DNA of 51,873 nt. Source: Bacteroidota bacterium (GTDB taxonomy: Bacteria; Bacteroidota; Bacteroidia; Palsa-965). The stretch lies in contig JAAFIA010000026.1 in assembly GCA_013298545.1 (NCBI GenBank), positions 1 through 51,873 on the forward strand, given 5' to 3'. Both the position numbers and the translations under genes were made by a program. The notes below the pieces were generated by a model. The model was not told where the DNA came from and searched no databases. It was given only the letters and a program-made list of their open reading frames with translations. Each line of letters begins with the position of its first letter. The stretch's first letter is position 1. This document shows, in pieces, positions 9,837 through 19,308 of the stretch.

Positions 9837-11453
9837 ATGAAAACATTTTTTAACCTCCGCAAACTACTCGCAATTTGTGCCCTTGTTTGGTTTTCGTCAG
9901 AATCCCTGAACGCGCAAAACGTGCTTTATCCCGGAAACGTAGTTATTACTCGTTTTGCCGAAACAAGCGATACGGATTATATCGTTAAGGTTTTTGATAT
10001 TGTTGCGCCAAGCTTGAATGGTGCAACGTATGGAAACAATTGGCTCACGCCAATTCGTGTTCCTGCCGGATCTGCCACCAATTCGGGATGGACACCTCGC
10101 CGACTCGGACGCGTTTTTGGTGTAACGATTGATGCCGACGGAGACATTTACGTTGCGGCTACGTCTATTGCAACGTATGGATTTCAACAATACAATGCCA
10201 CAGGTTATGGTTCTGCGGGATCTGGAGGCATATACAAAATTACAAACGGAACTTGGGCGGTAACCGATTTTGTAACCACACTTCCGGCAGCTTCGGGAAG
10301 TAGTACAACCCAAATTCCAAACGTAAAAACAGGTATTGGAAACTTGTGTTATGATCAATGGAACGATCAGCTTTTTGCTACCAATATGGAAGATGGAAAA
10401 ATTTACCGCATTGATATGAATGGTACAATCCAAAGCACATTCGATCCATTCAATGCCGACAATGCTACTCCCGGCTTCGCGCCATTCGGCGAACGTATCT
10501 GGGGCATTGCGGTTTATGGTGGCGATACAGGAACTACACGCGTCTATTTTTCACGTTGGTATGAAACGTTCTACTCGCCAAATCAACCCAACGAAATTTG
10601 GTCTGTTGCACTCGATGCAAATGGTAATTTTACAGGCTCTGCTAGACAAGAATTTATCATTGATGAATTTGATCCCAGCAACACATCAGGCGGAATGAAC
10701 CCTACTGCCCAGATTAATTTTTCTGACGATGGAAAAATGTTGCTTGCCGAACGGAGTATGTCGAATGATACATCTACTGATGCACATGCTTCGCGTACCA
10801 TGATTTATACATACAATGCAGGTGTTTGGAACGGGCCATCCATTTTTAATCATGGAAATGACATTGCAACATCACCTACGTTTACCTCAAACTGTACAGG
10901 CGGTTCGGATTTTGGCTATGAGCTTGAAGACTCAACTGGAATGCCCGCTGGATGTGATCAATTGGTGTGGTCTATGGCGGATGCCATTGTATTTTCTGGT
11001 GTTTATATCTATGGACTTACTGGAATGCCCGTTGCTGGGAATACGTTTTCTAATGCCGATGCCACAAGTTATTATGTTGACGAAAGCAATGACGTTACAA
11101 CCATTCCGAAATCGTATTTGGGGTGTATGAAAATTTTCCGCGATTGCAACGATAGCACATTCCAGCCACCACCTCCGCCACCACTTCCCGAAGTTCCATG
11201 CGAATTTTTAAACGCCGTAACACCAAACGCCGATGGACTAAACGATTTTCTAACATTCAGTTGCGTCGATTCGCTTGGTTGGAGAATTGTCATTTACAAC
11301 CGTTGGGGCAATAAAATTTATGCAACCGATAATTACGCCAACAACTTCCCTGGAGGTTTATTAAGCGATGGTGTTTACTATTATGTTTTAGAAAGCCCAG
11401 ATGCGGCAAGAAACCAAGCGGGATTTTTCCATGTTTGGAATGGGCAACAGTAA
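9837..11453 (+). CDS. Secreted propeller-like protein with T9SS sorting domain, tandem copy B
   Basis: 538 aa, same architecture as copy A. The signal peptide starts MKTFFNLRKLLAICALVWF and ends near LNAQ. It shares long segments with A (GGIYKI, CYDQWNDQLFATNMEDGKIYRI, FDPFNADNA). The proline linker is shorter. From FLNAVTPNADGLNDFL to the stop the sorting domain is nearly identical to those of copies C and D, while the propeller part is more diverged, as expected from gene conversion or recent exchange of the 3' end. Only 23 bases separate it from copy A. An alternative in-frame start at 9795 overlaps A and lacks a signal peptide. Confidence 0.84.
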   Translation: MKTFFNLRKLLAICALVWFSSESLNAQNVLYPGNVVITRFAETSDTDYIVKVFDIVAPSLNGATYGNNWLTPIRVPAGSATNSGWTPRRLGRVFGVTIDADGDIYVAATSIATYGFQQYNATGYGSAGSGGIYKITNGTWAVTDFVTTLPAASGSSTTQIPNVKTGIGNLCYDQWNDQLFATNMEDGKIYRIDMNGTIQSTFDPFNADNATPGFAPFGERIWGIAVYGGDTGTTRVYFSRWYETFYSPNQPNEIWSVALDANGNFTGSARQEFIIDEFDPSNTSGGMNPTAQINFSDDGKMLLAERSMSNDTSTDAHASRTMIYTYNAGVWNGPSIFNHGNDIATSPTFTSNCTGGSDFGYELEDSTGMPAGCDQLVWSMADAIVFSGVYIYGLTGMPVAGNTFSNADATSYYVDESNDVTTIPKSYLGCMKIFRDCNDSTFQPPPPPPLPEVPCEFLNAVTPNADGLNDFLTFSCVDSLGWRIVIYNRWGNKIYATDNYANNFPGGLLSDGVYYYVLESPDAARNQAGFFHVWNGQQ

Positions 11454-13257
11454 GCCGTTCGGTTCTGTACATTAACCGCTTGCTGAAAAACAATTCGACG
11501 AGGCAGGTTGTTAAGCTAATAGATCAATGTGTATGTTGATCATTTTCAAATACTGATTTTGATGACCGCTGTATCATGAAAAACAAAACGCCCCTTTTTA
11601 TTTTTAGTATTCTGTTTGTGCTTATCATGGGTAAGTATATGGGCGCACAGAATACCCTATTTCAGGGTCAGGTAGCCATTACACGTTTTGCTGAACTCAG
11701 CGATACAGATTATATTGTTAAGGTTATAGACATTCGTGGTCCAAGCCAAAACGGTGCGGTTTATGGCACAAACTGGAATACACCATTTATTGTGCCAACA
11801 GGTTCTGCTGCAAATTCAGGATGGACACCGAGTAGATTAGGCCGTGTTTTTGGAATCACCATTGATGCAGATGGTAATATTTATGTTGCGGCGACATTTA
11901 TTAGTGTTTATCCGTTGATCTCTTATACACAAACTATATTTGGATCTGCGGGTTCGGGAGGTATCTATAAAATTGAAAATGGAACTTGGGCAGTTACCGA
12001 TTTCGTAACAACCCTTCCTGCTCCTTCTGGTAGTAGTGCAACTCAAATCCCAAATGTAGGAGCAGGCATCGGAAATTTATGCTACGATCAATGGAACAAT
12101 CAAATTTTTGCTACCAACAACGAAGACGGTAAAATTTATCGTATTGATATGAATGGCAATATTCTCAGTACTTATGATCCTTTTGGTGTTGATAATGCAA
12201 CCGTTGGCTTTACTCCACTAGGCGAACGCCTCTGGGGTATTGCAGCTTATGGTGGTGATACAGGCACAACTCGGATTTATTTTTCAAGATGGCAAGAGAC
12301 CTTATATCAAAATGACAATGACCGAAATCAAATTTGGTCAATAGCTTTAGATGCAAATGGCGATTTTATAGGATCTGAGCAACTTGAGATTACTGTTCCA
12401 CGCTACGATTCTACAAGTTTCTTTACAGGATCTGAACCAACTGCGCAAATCAACTTTTCTGAAGACGGAAGAATGTTGCTCGCCGAACGAAGCATGTCTG
12501 ACGACTCGATTTCAGGAGCACATACCGCCCGCACCATGATTTATACATACAATGCGGGAGTCTGGAATGGGCCACTTATCTTCAGTCACGGAAATGATAT
12601 TTATACCATACCTACTTATGCTACGAATTGTTCTGGCGGTTCAGATTTTGCATACGAATTTGTGGATTCACTCGGTGAGCCAACTGGCTGCGACCAATTG
12701 GTCTGGTCGATAGGCGATGCACTGCAATACCCAACACCATTTCTTTATGGATTAATTGGGATGCCCGCTGCTGGCAATACAATTGCCAATGCCGATGCAA
12801 CAGGTTATTTTATTGACGAGGATAATTCTACAGCAACTGTTCCGAAGACGTACATGGGCTGTTTGAAAGTTTTTCGCGATTGTAACGACAGTATATTCAC
12901 CCCGCCACCACCTCCGCCACCACCACCAGTTCCCGAAATTCCTTGCGAATTTTTAAACGCTGTAACGCCAAACGCCGATGGACTAAACGATTTTCTAACA
13001 TTCAGTTGTGTCGATTCGCTCGGATGGAGAATTGTCATTTACAACCGTTGGGGAAATAAAATTTACGCAACCGATAATTACGCCAACAACTTCCCTGGAG
13101 GTTTATTAAGCGATGGTGTTTACTATTATGTTTTAGAAAGCCCAGATGCGGCAAGAAACCAAGCCGGATTTTTCCATGTTTGGAATGGGCAACAGTAAGC
13201 CGTTCGGTTCTATTCTTGACCGCTTCAAATACTGATTTTGATGACCGCTGTATCATG
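11451..13257 (+). repeat. Direct repeats flanking tandem copies C and D
   Basis: The sequence after the stop of copy B (11451-11486) recurs after the stop of copy C (13196-13230). The block before the start of C (11546-11590, TTCAAATACTGATTTTGATG...) recurs before D (13224-13269). The B-C gap has about 66 extra bases between the two blocks. This is the footprint of a tandem duplication that included flanking DNA. Confidence 0.8.
11576..13198 (+). CDS. Secreted propeller-like protein with T9SS sorting domain, tandem copy C
   Basis: 540 aa. Signal peptide MKNKTPLFIFSILFVLIMGK...MGAQ, then the same propeller-like body, a nine-proline linker and a CHU_C domain. It is closest to copy D: long stretches are identical at the protein level and much of the DNA, including the 5' flank and 3' flank, is shared. 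Copies C and D therefore look like the youngest duplication. The DFAYEFVDSLGEPTGCDQLVWS segment replaces DFGYE.. of A and B. Function beyond secretion is unknown. Confidence 0.84.
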   Translation: MKNKTPLFIFSILFVLIMGKYMGAQNTLFQGQVAITRFAELSDTDYIVKVIDIRGPSQNGAVYGTNWNTPFIVPTGSAANSGWTPSRLGRVFGITIDADGNIYVAATFISVYPLISYTQTIFGSAGSGGIYKIENGTWAVTDFVTTLPAPSGSSATQIPNVGAGIGNLCYDQWNNQIFATNNEDGKIYRIDMNGNILSTYDPFGVDNATVGFTPLGERLWGIAAYGGDTGTTRIYFSRWQETLYQNDNDRNQIWSIALDANGDFIGSEQLEITVPRYDSTSFFTGSEPTAQINFSEDGRMLLAERSMSDDSISGAHTARTMIYTYNAGVWNGPLIFSHGNDIYTIPTYATNCSGGSDFAYEFVDSLGEPTGCDQLVWSIGDALQYPTPFLYGLIGMPAAGNTIANADATGYFIDEDNSTATVPKTYMGCLKVFRDCNDSIFTPPPPPPPPPVPEIPCEFLNAVTPNADGLNDFLTFSCVDSLGWRIVIYNRWGNKIYATDNYANNFPGGLLSDGVYYYVLESPDAARNQAGFFHVWNGQQ

Positions 13258-14877
13258 AAAAACAAAACACCCCTTTTTATTTTTAGCATCCTGTTTGTGC
13301 TCGCCATGAGTAAATACATGGGCGCACAGAATACCCTATTTAAGGGTCAGGTAGCCGTTACACGTTTTGCTGAACTCAGCGATACAGATTATATTGTTAA
13401 GGTCATAGACATTCGTGGCCCAAGTCAAAACGGTGCGGTTTATGGCACAAACTGGAATACATCGTTTATTGTGCCAACAGGTTCTGCTGCAAATTCAGGT
13501 TGGACACTACGTCGTATGGGTCGTGTTTTTGGAATTACCATTGATGCAGATGGCAATATTTATGTAGCTGCAACAGGTATTAGCATAGCTTTTTTTCAAT
13601 CATTCTCAGCATCCATTTATGGTTCAGCTGGCTCTGGCGGTATTTATAAAATTACAAATGGAACTTGGGCTGTTACCGATTTTGTAACGACACTTCCTGC
13701 CCCTTCAGGAAGTAGTGCAACACAAATTCCGAATGTGAATACAGGGCTTGGAAATCTTTGTTACGACCAATGGAATAACCAACTCTTTGCGACCAATAAT
13801 GAAGACGGAAAAATTTACCGCATTGATATGAATGGTAATATTCTAAGTACGTTTGATCCATTTGGTTTAGACAATGCAACGGCGGGTCTTGTTCCCTATG
13901 GCGAACGTCTCTGGGGAATTGGAGCTTATGGTGGAGATACTGGAACAACTCGAATTTATTTTTCAAGATGGCAAGAAAACTTATATCAAAACAGCAACAA
14001 TAGAAATCAAATTTGGTCGGTGGCGTTAGATGCGAATGGAGATTTTATAGGATCGGAACAATTTGAACTTACGATACCACGCTATGATTCCGCTAGTTTT
14101 TTCCCAGGATCAGAACCCACAGCACAAATCAATTTTTCTGAAGATGGAAGAATGTTACTCGCCGAACGCAGCATGACGACTGACTCTACTACGGGTGCGC
14201 ATACTGCTCGTACCATGATCTATAATTACAATGCGGGTGTATGGAATGGGCCAATTATTTTCAGTCACGGAAATGATATTTATACCATACCTACTTATGC
14301 TACGAATTGTTCTGGCGGTTCAGATTTTGCATACGAATTTGTGGATTCACTCGGTGAACCAACCGGCTGCGACCAACTGGTTTGGTCAATGGGCGATGCA
14401 CTGCAATACCCAACACCATTGCTGTATGGACTAATTGGTATGCCTGCTGCGGGCAATATACTTGCTAACGCCGATGCAACCAGTTATTTTATAGACGAGG
14501 ATAATTTTTTAGGATCTGTTCCGAAAACCTTTATGGGTTGCATGAAAGTGTTCCGCGATTGCAACGACAGTACATTCACCCCGCCACCTCCGCCGCCGCC
14601 ACCACCAGTTCCCGAAATCCCTTGCGAATTTTTAAACGCTGTAACGCCAAACGCCGATGGACTAAACGATTTTCTAACATTCAGTTGCGTCGATTCGCTT
14701 GGATGGCGGATTGTTATCTACAACCGTTGGGGCAATAAAATTTATGCAACCGATAATTACGCCAACAACTTCCCCGGAGGTTTATTGAGCGATGGTGTTT
14801 ACTATTATGTTTTAGAAAGCCCAGATGCGGCAAGAAACCAAGCCGGATTTTTCCATGTTTGGAATGGGCAACAGTAA
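13255..14877 (+). CDS. Secreted propeller-like protein with T9SS sorting domain, tandem copy D
   Basis: 540 aa, near twin of copy C (signal peptide MKNKTPLFIFSILFVLAMSK). Differences from C cluster in a few loops, for example around residues 105-120 (TGISIAFFQSFSASIYG against TFISVYPLISYTQTIFG), which could be ligand-contacting and diversifying. The ATG at 13255 is chosen because the preceding 25 in-frame codons overlap the end of copy C and precede the signal peptide. It is followed by a strong terminator, which closes the four-gene cluster. Confidence 0.84.
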   Translation: MKNKTPLFIFSILFVLAMSKYMGAQNTLFKGQVAVTRFAELSDTDYIVKVIDIRGPSQNGAVYGTNWNTSFIVPTGSAANSGWTLRRMGRVFGITIDADGNIYVAATGISIAFFQSFSASIYGSAGSGGIYKITNGTWAVTDFVTTLPAPSGSSATQIPNVNTGLGNLCYDQWNNQLFATNNEDGKIYRIDMNGNILSTFDPFGLDNATAGLVPYGERLWGIGAYGGDTGTTRIYFSRWQENLYQNSNNRNQIWSVALDANGDFIGSEQFELTIPRYDSASFFPGSEPTAQINFSEDGRMLLAERSMTTDSTTGAHTARTMIYNYNAGVWNGPIIFSHGNDIYTIPTYATNCSGGSDFAYEFVDSLGEPTGCDQLVWSMGDALQYPTPLLYGLIGMPAAGNILANADATSYFIDEDNFLGSVPKTFMGCMKVFRDCNDSTFTPPPPPPPPPVPEIPCEFLNAVTPNADGLNDFLTFSCVDSLGWRIVIYNRWGNKIYATDNYANNFPGGLLSDGVYYYVLESPDAARNQAGFFHVWNGQQ

Positions 14878-14898
14878 TAGGCTCAACATAAAATTTAG

Positions 14899-14929
14899 AG
14901 GCGGCCTGAGTTATCGGGCCGCCTTTTTG
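14899..14929 (+). terminator. Terminator of the tandem T9SS-protein cluster
   Basis: Perfect 8-bp GC-rich stem AGGCGGCC / GGCCGCCT with a 10-nt loop and TTTTT. Confidence 0.88.
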
Positions 14930-14977
14930 ATAAAAAGCCCTAAAATCAGCGTTTTCAACATTTTATCGGTTGATAAG

Positions 14978-15008
14978 TTTGTCAGGTTGGAAAATCTGCG
15001 TATCTTTG
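14978..15008 (+). promoter_or_regulatory. Promoter of the rplM ribosomal operon
   Basis: TTTG at 14978-14981 and TATCTTTG at 15001-15008 with 19 nt between: an exact match to the Bacteroidota sigma-A consensus. It leaves a ~50-nt leader. Confidence 0.8.
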
Positions 15009-15064
15009 CAGCCCTATTTCGTATAGGGAATTCGTAATTATTAACATAAATAACTGAAAATCAA

Positions 15065-15532
15065 GTGGAAACCAACTCTTACAAAACTGTTTCGGTCAAT
15101 GCCGCCACAGTACAAAAAGGGTGGCTGTTGGTAGACGCCGAAAATGAAACGGTCGGTCGCCTGGCTTCTAAAGTCGCCTATTTGGTGCGCGGCAAACACA
15201 AGACTTCCTTTACACCTCACGTGGATTGTGGAGATAATGTGGTGATCATCAATGCCGAGAAAGTCCGTTTTACGGGCAAAAAAATGGCCGATAAGGTCTA
15301 TACTCGTCATACTGGATATCCAGGTGGTCAACGTTTTTCGTCACCAAAACAGTTGCTCAAAGAAGATCCTTCACGGATCCTCGAACTCGCAATCGGACGT
15401 ATGCTTCCGAAAAATCGCTTGGGCGATCGTTTGCGCGGTAACGTATTTATTTACGCAGGTACCGAACACAAGCAAACCGCACAAAATCCCAAGAAAATTG
15501 ATCTCAACACTGTTAAGGAACGTAACCGCTAA
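15065..15532 (+). CDS. rplM: 50S ribosomal protein L13
   Basis: 155 aa. L13 binds 23S rRNA early in large-subunit assembly. Family hallmarks are WLLVDAENETVGRLASKVA, RGKHKTSFTPHVDCGDNVVIINAEKV, YTRHTGYPGG and the C-terminal GRMLPKNRLGDRLRGNVFIYAGTEH. The start is GTG at 15065: no ATG lies near, and the extra N-terminal residues METNSYKT.. match other Bacteroidota L13 proteins. Five bases separate it from rpsI, the usual rplM-rpsI pair. Confidence 0.97.
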   Translation: METNSYKTVSVNAATVQKGWLLVDAENETVGRLASKVAYLVRGKHKTSFTPHVDCGDNVVIINAEKVRFTGKKMADKVYTRHTGYPGGQRFSSPKQLLKEDPSRILELAIGRMLPKNRLGDRLRGNVFIYAGTEHKQTAQNPKKIDLNTVKERNR

Positions 15533-15537
15533 ACCAC

Positions 15538-15924
15538 ATGGAAGTCATCAACACCCTCGGTCGTCGTAAGACCGCTGTTGCACGTGTGTACATGCAACGT
15601 GGAAACGGCGAAATCACGATCAATAACCGTGATATTAAGGACTATTTTTCTACCGATGTCCTTCGCAATAAGGTAAAGCAGCCTCTTGCTGCAACCAACA
15701 ACCTCGAACAATTTGACATTAAGGTCAATGTCGATGGTGGCGGTGTAACCGGACAAGCCGAAGCCATCCGCCTCGGAATTGCCCGCGCACTCGTAGAACT
15801 CGATGCCGAGCACAAACCAACGCTCCGCGCAGAAGGTCTCATGACCCGCGACCCACGCATGGTTGAACGTAAAAAGCCAGGCCGCAAAAAGGCTCGTCGT
15901 CGCTTCCAGTTCAGCAAGCGCTAA
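15538..15924 (+). CDS. rpsI: 30S ribosomal protein S9
   Basis: 128 aa, full length. S9 sits in the head of the small subunit; its C-terminal tail contacts P-site tRNA. Seen: NTLGRRKTAVARVYM at the N-terminus, GGGVTGQAEAIRLGIARAL in the middle and the basic tail ending KKARRRFQFSKR with the conserved final Lys-Arg. Second gene of the operon. Confidence 0.97.
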   Translation: MEVINTLGRRKTAVARVYMQRGNGEITINNRDIKDYFSTDVLRNKVKQPLAATNNLEQFDIKVNVDGGGVTGQAEAIRLGIARALVELDAEHKPTLRAEGLMTRDPRMVERKKPGRKKARRRFQFSKR

Positions 15925-15968
15925 TTCACACAGATCTTATCCGTTCCATACTCATCAACGAGAACGCA

Positions 15969-16865
15969 ATGTCAAGAACAAACTTCAACGAACTGCTCGA
16001 AGCCGGTGCTCATTTCGGTCACCTCAAGCGCAAGTGGAATCCCGCTATGGCGCCTTATATCTTCACCGAGAAGAACGGCATTCACCTGATCGACCTCAAC
16101 AAAACGGTCGTCAAAATCGACGAAGCCAGCGCGGCCCTCAAAGCCATCGCTCGCAGTGGAAAGAAAATCCTCTTCGTCGCTACAAAAAAACAAGCCAAGG
16201 ACATCGTTGCGATGAAAATCAAAGCAATCGGTATGCCTTACGTTACCGAACGCTGGCCCGGTGGCATGCTTACCAATTTTGCTACCATCCGCAAGGCGGT
16301 TCGCAAAATGACAAGCATCGACAAAATGGGCGTTGACGGTACACTCGACGTACTCTCTAAAAAAGAGAAACTCATGTTGTCGCGTGAGCGCGCTAAACTC
16401 GAGCACACGCTCGGTTCTATCGCCGATCTCACTCGCCTTCCTGCAGCCCTCTTTATCGTCGATATCGTTAACGAACACATCGCTGTTGCCGAAGCCAAAC
16501 GCTTAGGTATCCCAACTTTCGCTATCGTCGATACAAACGGCGATCCGAACCAAGTGGATTACGCGATCCCTGCTAACGACGACGCTTCTACTTCTATCAG
16601 CCTCATCATCGACGTTGTAGCGAAAGCTGTTGTCGAAGGTCTCGAAGAACGCAAAATCGACAAAGACAAAGGCGAAGAAGAAAAAGAAGAAGAAGAAGAC
16701 AACTTTGGTAAGAAATACTCCGACACCGAAGAAGGTGGCGAAGTAGAACGCTCCAAAGGACCTGCGAAAAAAGGCGCAGGTGCTAACAAAGGCGGAAACG
16801 CTGGCGGTGCAAACCGTCGTGGCGGTTCTGCTGGTGGCGGACAACGTCGTCCAACACGCGCTTAA
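15969..16865 (+). CDS. rpsB: 30S ribosomal protein S2 with C-terminal tail
   Basis: 298 aa. The S2 core is at ~1-235: LLEAGAHFGHLKRKWNPAM, YIFTEKNGIHLIDLNKT, LFVATKKQAKD, RWPGGMLTNF and VDTNGDPNQVDYAIPANDD. After ~residue 235 comes a low-complexity extension, first acidic (DKGEEEKEEEEDN) and then glycine/arginine-rich (AGGANRRGGSAGGGQRR). Such a tail is beyond the bacterial S2 core and probably disordered. S2 is the last protein to join the 30S subunit and helps recruit S1. The usual partner tsf follows. Confidence 0.96.
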   Translation: MSRTNFNELLEAGAHFGHLKRKWNPAMAPYIFTEKNGIHLIDLNKTVVKIDEASAALKAIARSGKKILFVATKKQAKDIVAMKIKAIGMPYVTERWPGGMLTNFATIRKAVRKMTSIDKMGVDGTLDVLSKKEKLMLSRERAKLEHTLGSIADLTRLPAALFIVDIVNEHIAVAEAKRLGIPTFAIVDTNGDPNQVDYAIPANDDASTSISLIIDVVAKAVVEGLEERKIDKDKGEEEKEEEEDNFGKKYSDTEEGGEVERSKGPAKKGAGANKGGNAGGANRRGGSAGGGQRRPTRA

Positions 16866-16900
16866 GTCATCTTAGTACTCATTCTTAGAAATTCATTCCA

Positions 16901-17722
16901 ATGTCAGTAACCATTACTGCTGCAGATGTCAACAAACTTCGCACCATGACCGGTGCTGGTATGATGGACTGCAAAAAAGCACTTACCGAAGCCAATGGCG
17001 ATTTTGACGCCGCTGTCGATTTTCTTCGTAAGAAAGGTCAGAAAGTAGCCGCAAACCGTAGCGATCGCGATGCCAAAGAAGGTCTCGTAATTGCTAAATC
17101 TAACGGAACACGCGGTACACTTACTGTACTCAGTTGCGAAACCGACTTCGTTGCGAAAAACGACGACTTCTTTAAAGTAGCCGATAATTTCGCGCAAATC
17201 GCACTCGATGCTGCTCCTGCTGATCAAGCTGCTTTGCTCGCTATTCCTTATGAAGGTATTACCATCGGCGAAAAAGTAATTGAACTCGTAGGCAAAATCG
17301 GTGAGAAAATTGAACTCTCGAAATACGAATCTGTGAATGCTGGTCAAGTGATTGCGTACAATCACCCCGGCAATAAAATTGCTTGTATTGTTGGTTTCAA
17401 CAAAGCAGTTAGCGAGCAAATGGGTAAAGACGTTGCTATGCAAGTAGCAGCGATGGCACCTGTTGCCGTTGACAAAAACGATGTTGATGCTTCTACACTC
17501 GAGCGCGAACTCGAAATCGCCCGCGAACAAATCCGTCAGGAAGGTAAGCCGGAAGATATGGTTGAGAAAATCGCGCAAGGCAAAATCAACAAATTCTACA
17601 AAGAGTCAACACTCCTTAATCAAGAATTTATCAAAGACAGCAAATTGACCGTTCTTCAGTATCTTCAGTCAGCCGACAAAGAACTTACTGTTACTGCGTT
17701 CAAGCGTATTGCTCTTGGATAA
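16901..17722 (+). CDS. tsf: Elongation factor Ts
   Basis: 273 aa. Nucleotide exchange factor that frees GDP from EF-Tu. The N-terminal UBA-like domain has KLRTMTGAGMMDCKKAL. The core contains the contact motif SCETDFVAKNDDF, and the dimer-like subdomains continue to the end of the protein at ~residue 273. 36 bases after rpsB, the classical rpsB-tsf pair. A strong terminator follows. Confidence 0.97.
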   Translation: MSVTITAADVNKLRTMTGAGMMDCKKALTEANGDFDAAVDFLRKKGQKVAANRSDRDAKEGLVIAKSNGTRGTLTVLSCETDFVAKNDDFFKVADNFAQIALDAAPADQAALLAIPYEGITIGEKVIELVGKIGEKIELSKYESVNAGQVIAYNHPGNKIACIVGFNKAVSEQMGKDVAMQVAAMAPVAVDKNDVDASTLERELEIAREQIRQEGKPEDMVEKIAQGKINKFYKESTLLNQEFIKDSKLTVLQYLQSADKELTVTAFKRIALG

Positions 17723-17737
17723 TTCAGTATTCGCATC

Positions 17738-17770
17738 AATCCCCTCTAAGTTTTTAGAGGGGATTTTTTT
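17738..17770 (+). terminator. Terminator after tsf
   Basis: Perfect 12-bp inverted repeat AATCCCCTCTAA / TTAGAGGGGATT around a GTTT loop, followed by a T tract. Confidence 0.9.
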
Positions 17771-17791
17771 TGACCCGTCAATAACACTCGT

Positions 17792-18499
17792 ATGAAATAC
17801 AAACGCATTCTTCTCAAACTTAGTGGCGAAGCCCTCATGGGCCAAAAACAATACGGCATCGAAAACGAAATTCTCGCTCAGTACGCACACGAAATAAAAC
17901 GTGTTGTCGAATCGGGTGTTGAAGTTGCTGTGGTGATTGGCGGTGGCAATATTTTCCGCGGCATCTCGGCTGGCGAAAGCGGAATCGATCGTGTTCAAGG
18001 CGATTACATGGGCATGCTCGCAACCATGATCAACAGCATGGCGCTTCAATCGGCCTTAGAAAAAGCAGGCGTAAGCACACGCTTGCAATCGGCCATTGAG
18101 ATGAAACAAATTTCAGAACCATTCATTCGCCGCCGTGCCGTGCGCCATCTCGAAAAAGGACGTGTTGTTATTTTCGGCGCAGGAACCGGAAACCCGTATT
18201 TCACAACCGATACGGCAGCCACACTCCGCGCCATTGAAATTGAAGCGGATGTGGTGTTGAAAGGAACACGCGTGGACGGCATTTATACTGCCGATCCAGA
18301 AAAAGACAAAAATGCTGTACGCTACGAAAACATTACGTTTGACGAAGTGTACGAGAAAAATTTGAATGTGATGGACATGACCGCATTCACACTCTGCAAA
18401 GAAAATAAATTGCCGATCATTGTGTTTGATATGAATAAAAAAGGCAATTTGCATGAAGTTGTTTCTGGCGAACGCGTTGGCACACTTGTTGGATTTTAA
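17792..18499 (+). CDS. pyrH: UMP kinase
   Basis: 235 aa. Phosphorylates UMP to UDP in pyrimidine nucleotide synthesis; amino-acid kinase fold, hexameric and cytosolic. Motifs: [14 protein letters not shown] at the start, [41 protein letters not shown] and [12 protein letters not shown]. It lies between tsf and frr, the common bacterial order, but is separated from tsf by a terminator, so it may need its own promoter or read-through. Confidence 0.96.
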   Translation: MKYKRILLKLSGEALMGQKQYGIENEILAQYAHEIKRVVESGVEVAVVIGGGNIFRGISAGESGIDRVQGDYMGMLATMINSMALQSALEKAGVSTRLQSAIEMKQISEPFIRRRAVRHLEKGRVVIFGAGTGNPYFTTDTAATLRAIEIEADVVLKGTRVDGIYTADPEKDKNAVRYENITFDEVYEKNLNVMDMTAFTLCKENKLPIIVFDMNKKGNLHEVVSGERVGTLVGF

Positions 18500-18578
18500 T
18501 TTTTAAAAACAGCGCCACGCAGAAAACTTGTTTAACACGATTGAATCCTTAATTTTACGCAAGCAATACACTTGACTT

Positions 18579-19142
18579 ATGAACGAAGAACTTCAACTCA
18601 TTCTCGATACGACCGAAGAGTCGATGCAAGAATCGGTTTCGCATTTAGAGACAGCACTTTCTAAAATTCGTGGCGGTCGCGCTTCGGCCAATATGCTCGA
18701 CGGCATTTATGTTGACTATTACGGCAGCAGCACACCACTTTCGCAAGTTGCAAACGTCAGCACGCCTGATGCGCGCACCATTGCGGTTCAACCTTGGGAA
18801 AAAGCCATGATCGATCCGATTATGCGTTCTATTCAAGCAGCGAATCTCGGATTCAATCCAACGAATAACGGAACACTCGTTATCTGTTCCATTCCTCCGA
18901 TGACGGAAGAGCGTCGCAAAGCACTCGTGAAAAAAGCGAAGGAAGAAGGCGAAGAAGCCAAAGTGAGCGTACGCAATGCGCGCCGCGATGCAAACGAAGA
19001 AATTAAAAAAATGATCAAGGCCGGAATGCCGGAAGATGAAGGAAAAGAAGGCGAAGCCAAAGTGCAAGCCCTCACCGATAATTTCAGTTCAAAAGTGGAG
19101 AAACACCTCGAGGCGAAAGAGAAAGAAATTATGACGGTTTGA
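18579..19142 (+). CDS. frr: Ribosome recycling factor
   Basis: 187 aa, typical length. With EF-G it splits post-termination ribosomes. Seen are the three-helix bundle and the small domain: LETALSKIRGGRASANMLDGIYVDYYGSSTPLSQVANV (in part), ARTIAVQPWEKAMIDPI, NPTNNGTLVI and PPMTEERRKALVKKAKEEGE. 79 bases after pyrH. Followed by a terminator that closes the translation cluster. Confidence 0.96.
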   Translation: MNEELQLILDTTEESMQESVSHLETALSKIRGGRASANMLDGIYVDYYGSSTPLSQVANVSTPDARTIAVQPWEKAMIDPIMRSIQAANLGFNPTNNGTLVICSIPPMTEERRKALVKKAKEEGEEAKVSVRNARRDANEEIKKMIKAGMPEDEGKEGEAKVQALTDNFSSKVEKHLEAKEKEIMTV

Positions 19143-19164
19143 GGTTTTTGCAACAGGATAAAAA

Positions 19165-19198
19165 GAATCCCGCTACGTTTGGAGCGGGATTTTTTTTG
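19165..19198 (+). terminator. Terminator after frr
   Basis: Perfect 9-bp stem AATCCCGCT / AGCGGGATT, 8-nt loop, long T run. Confidence 0.9.
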
Positions 19199-19308
19199 GG
19201 TTATTGGATTGAAGTTTAGGGGTGAGTTAATATTTTTTTCTGATGATGCTTTTGATTGGGGATTGATGTTGCTTGTTTCGTGTCTTTATGCGTCAATCCC
19301 TCCGTTAT

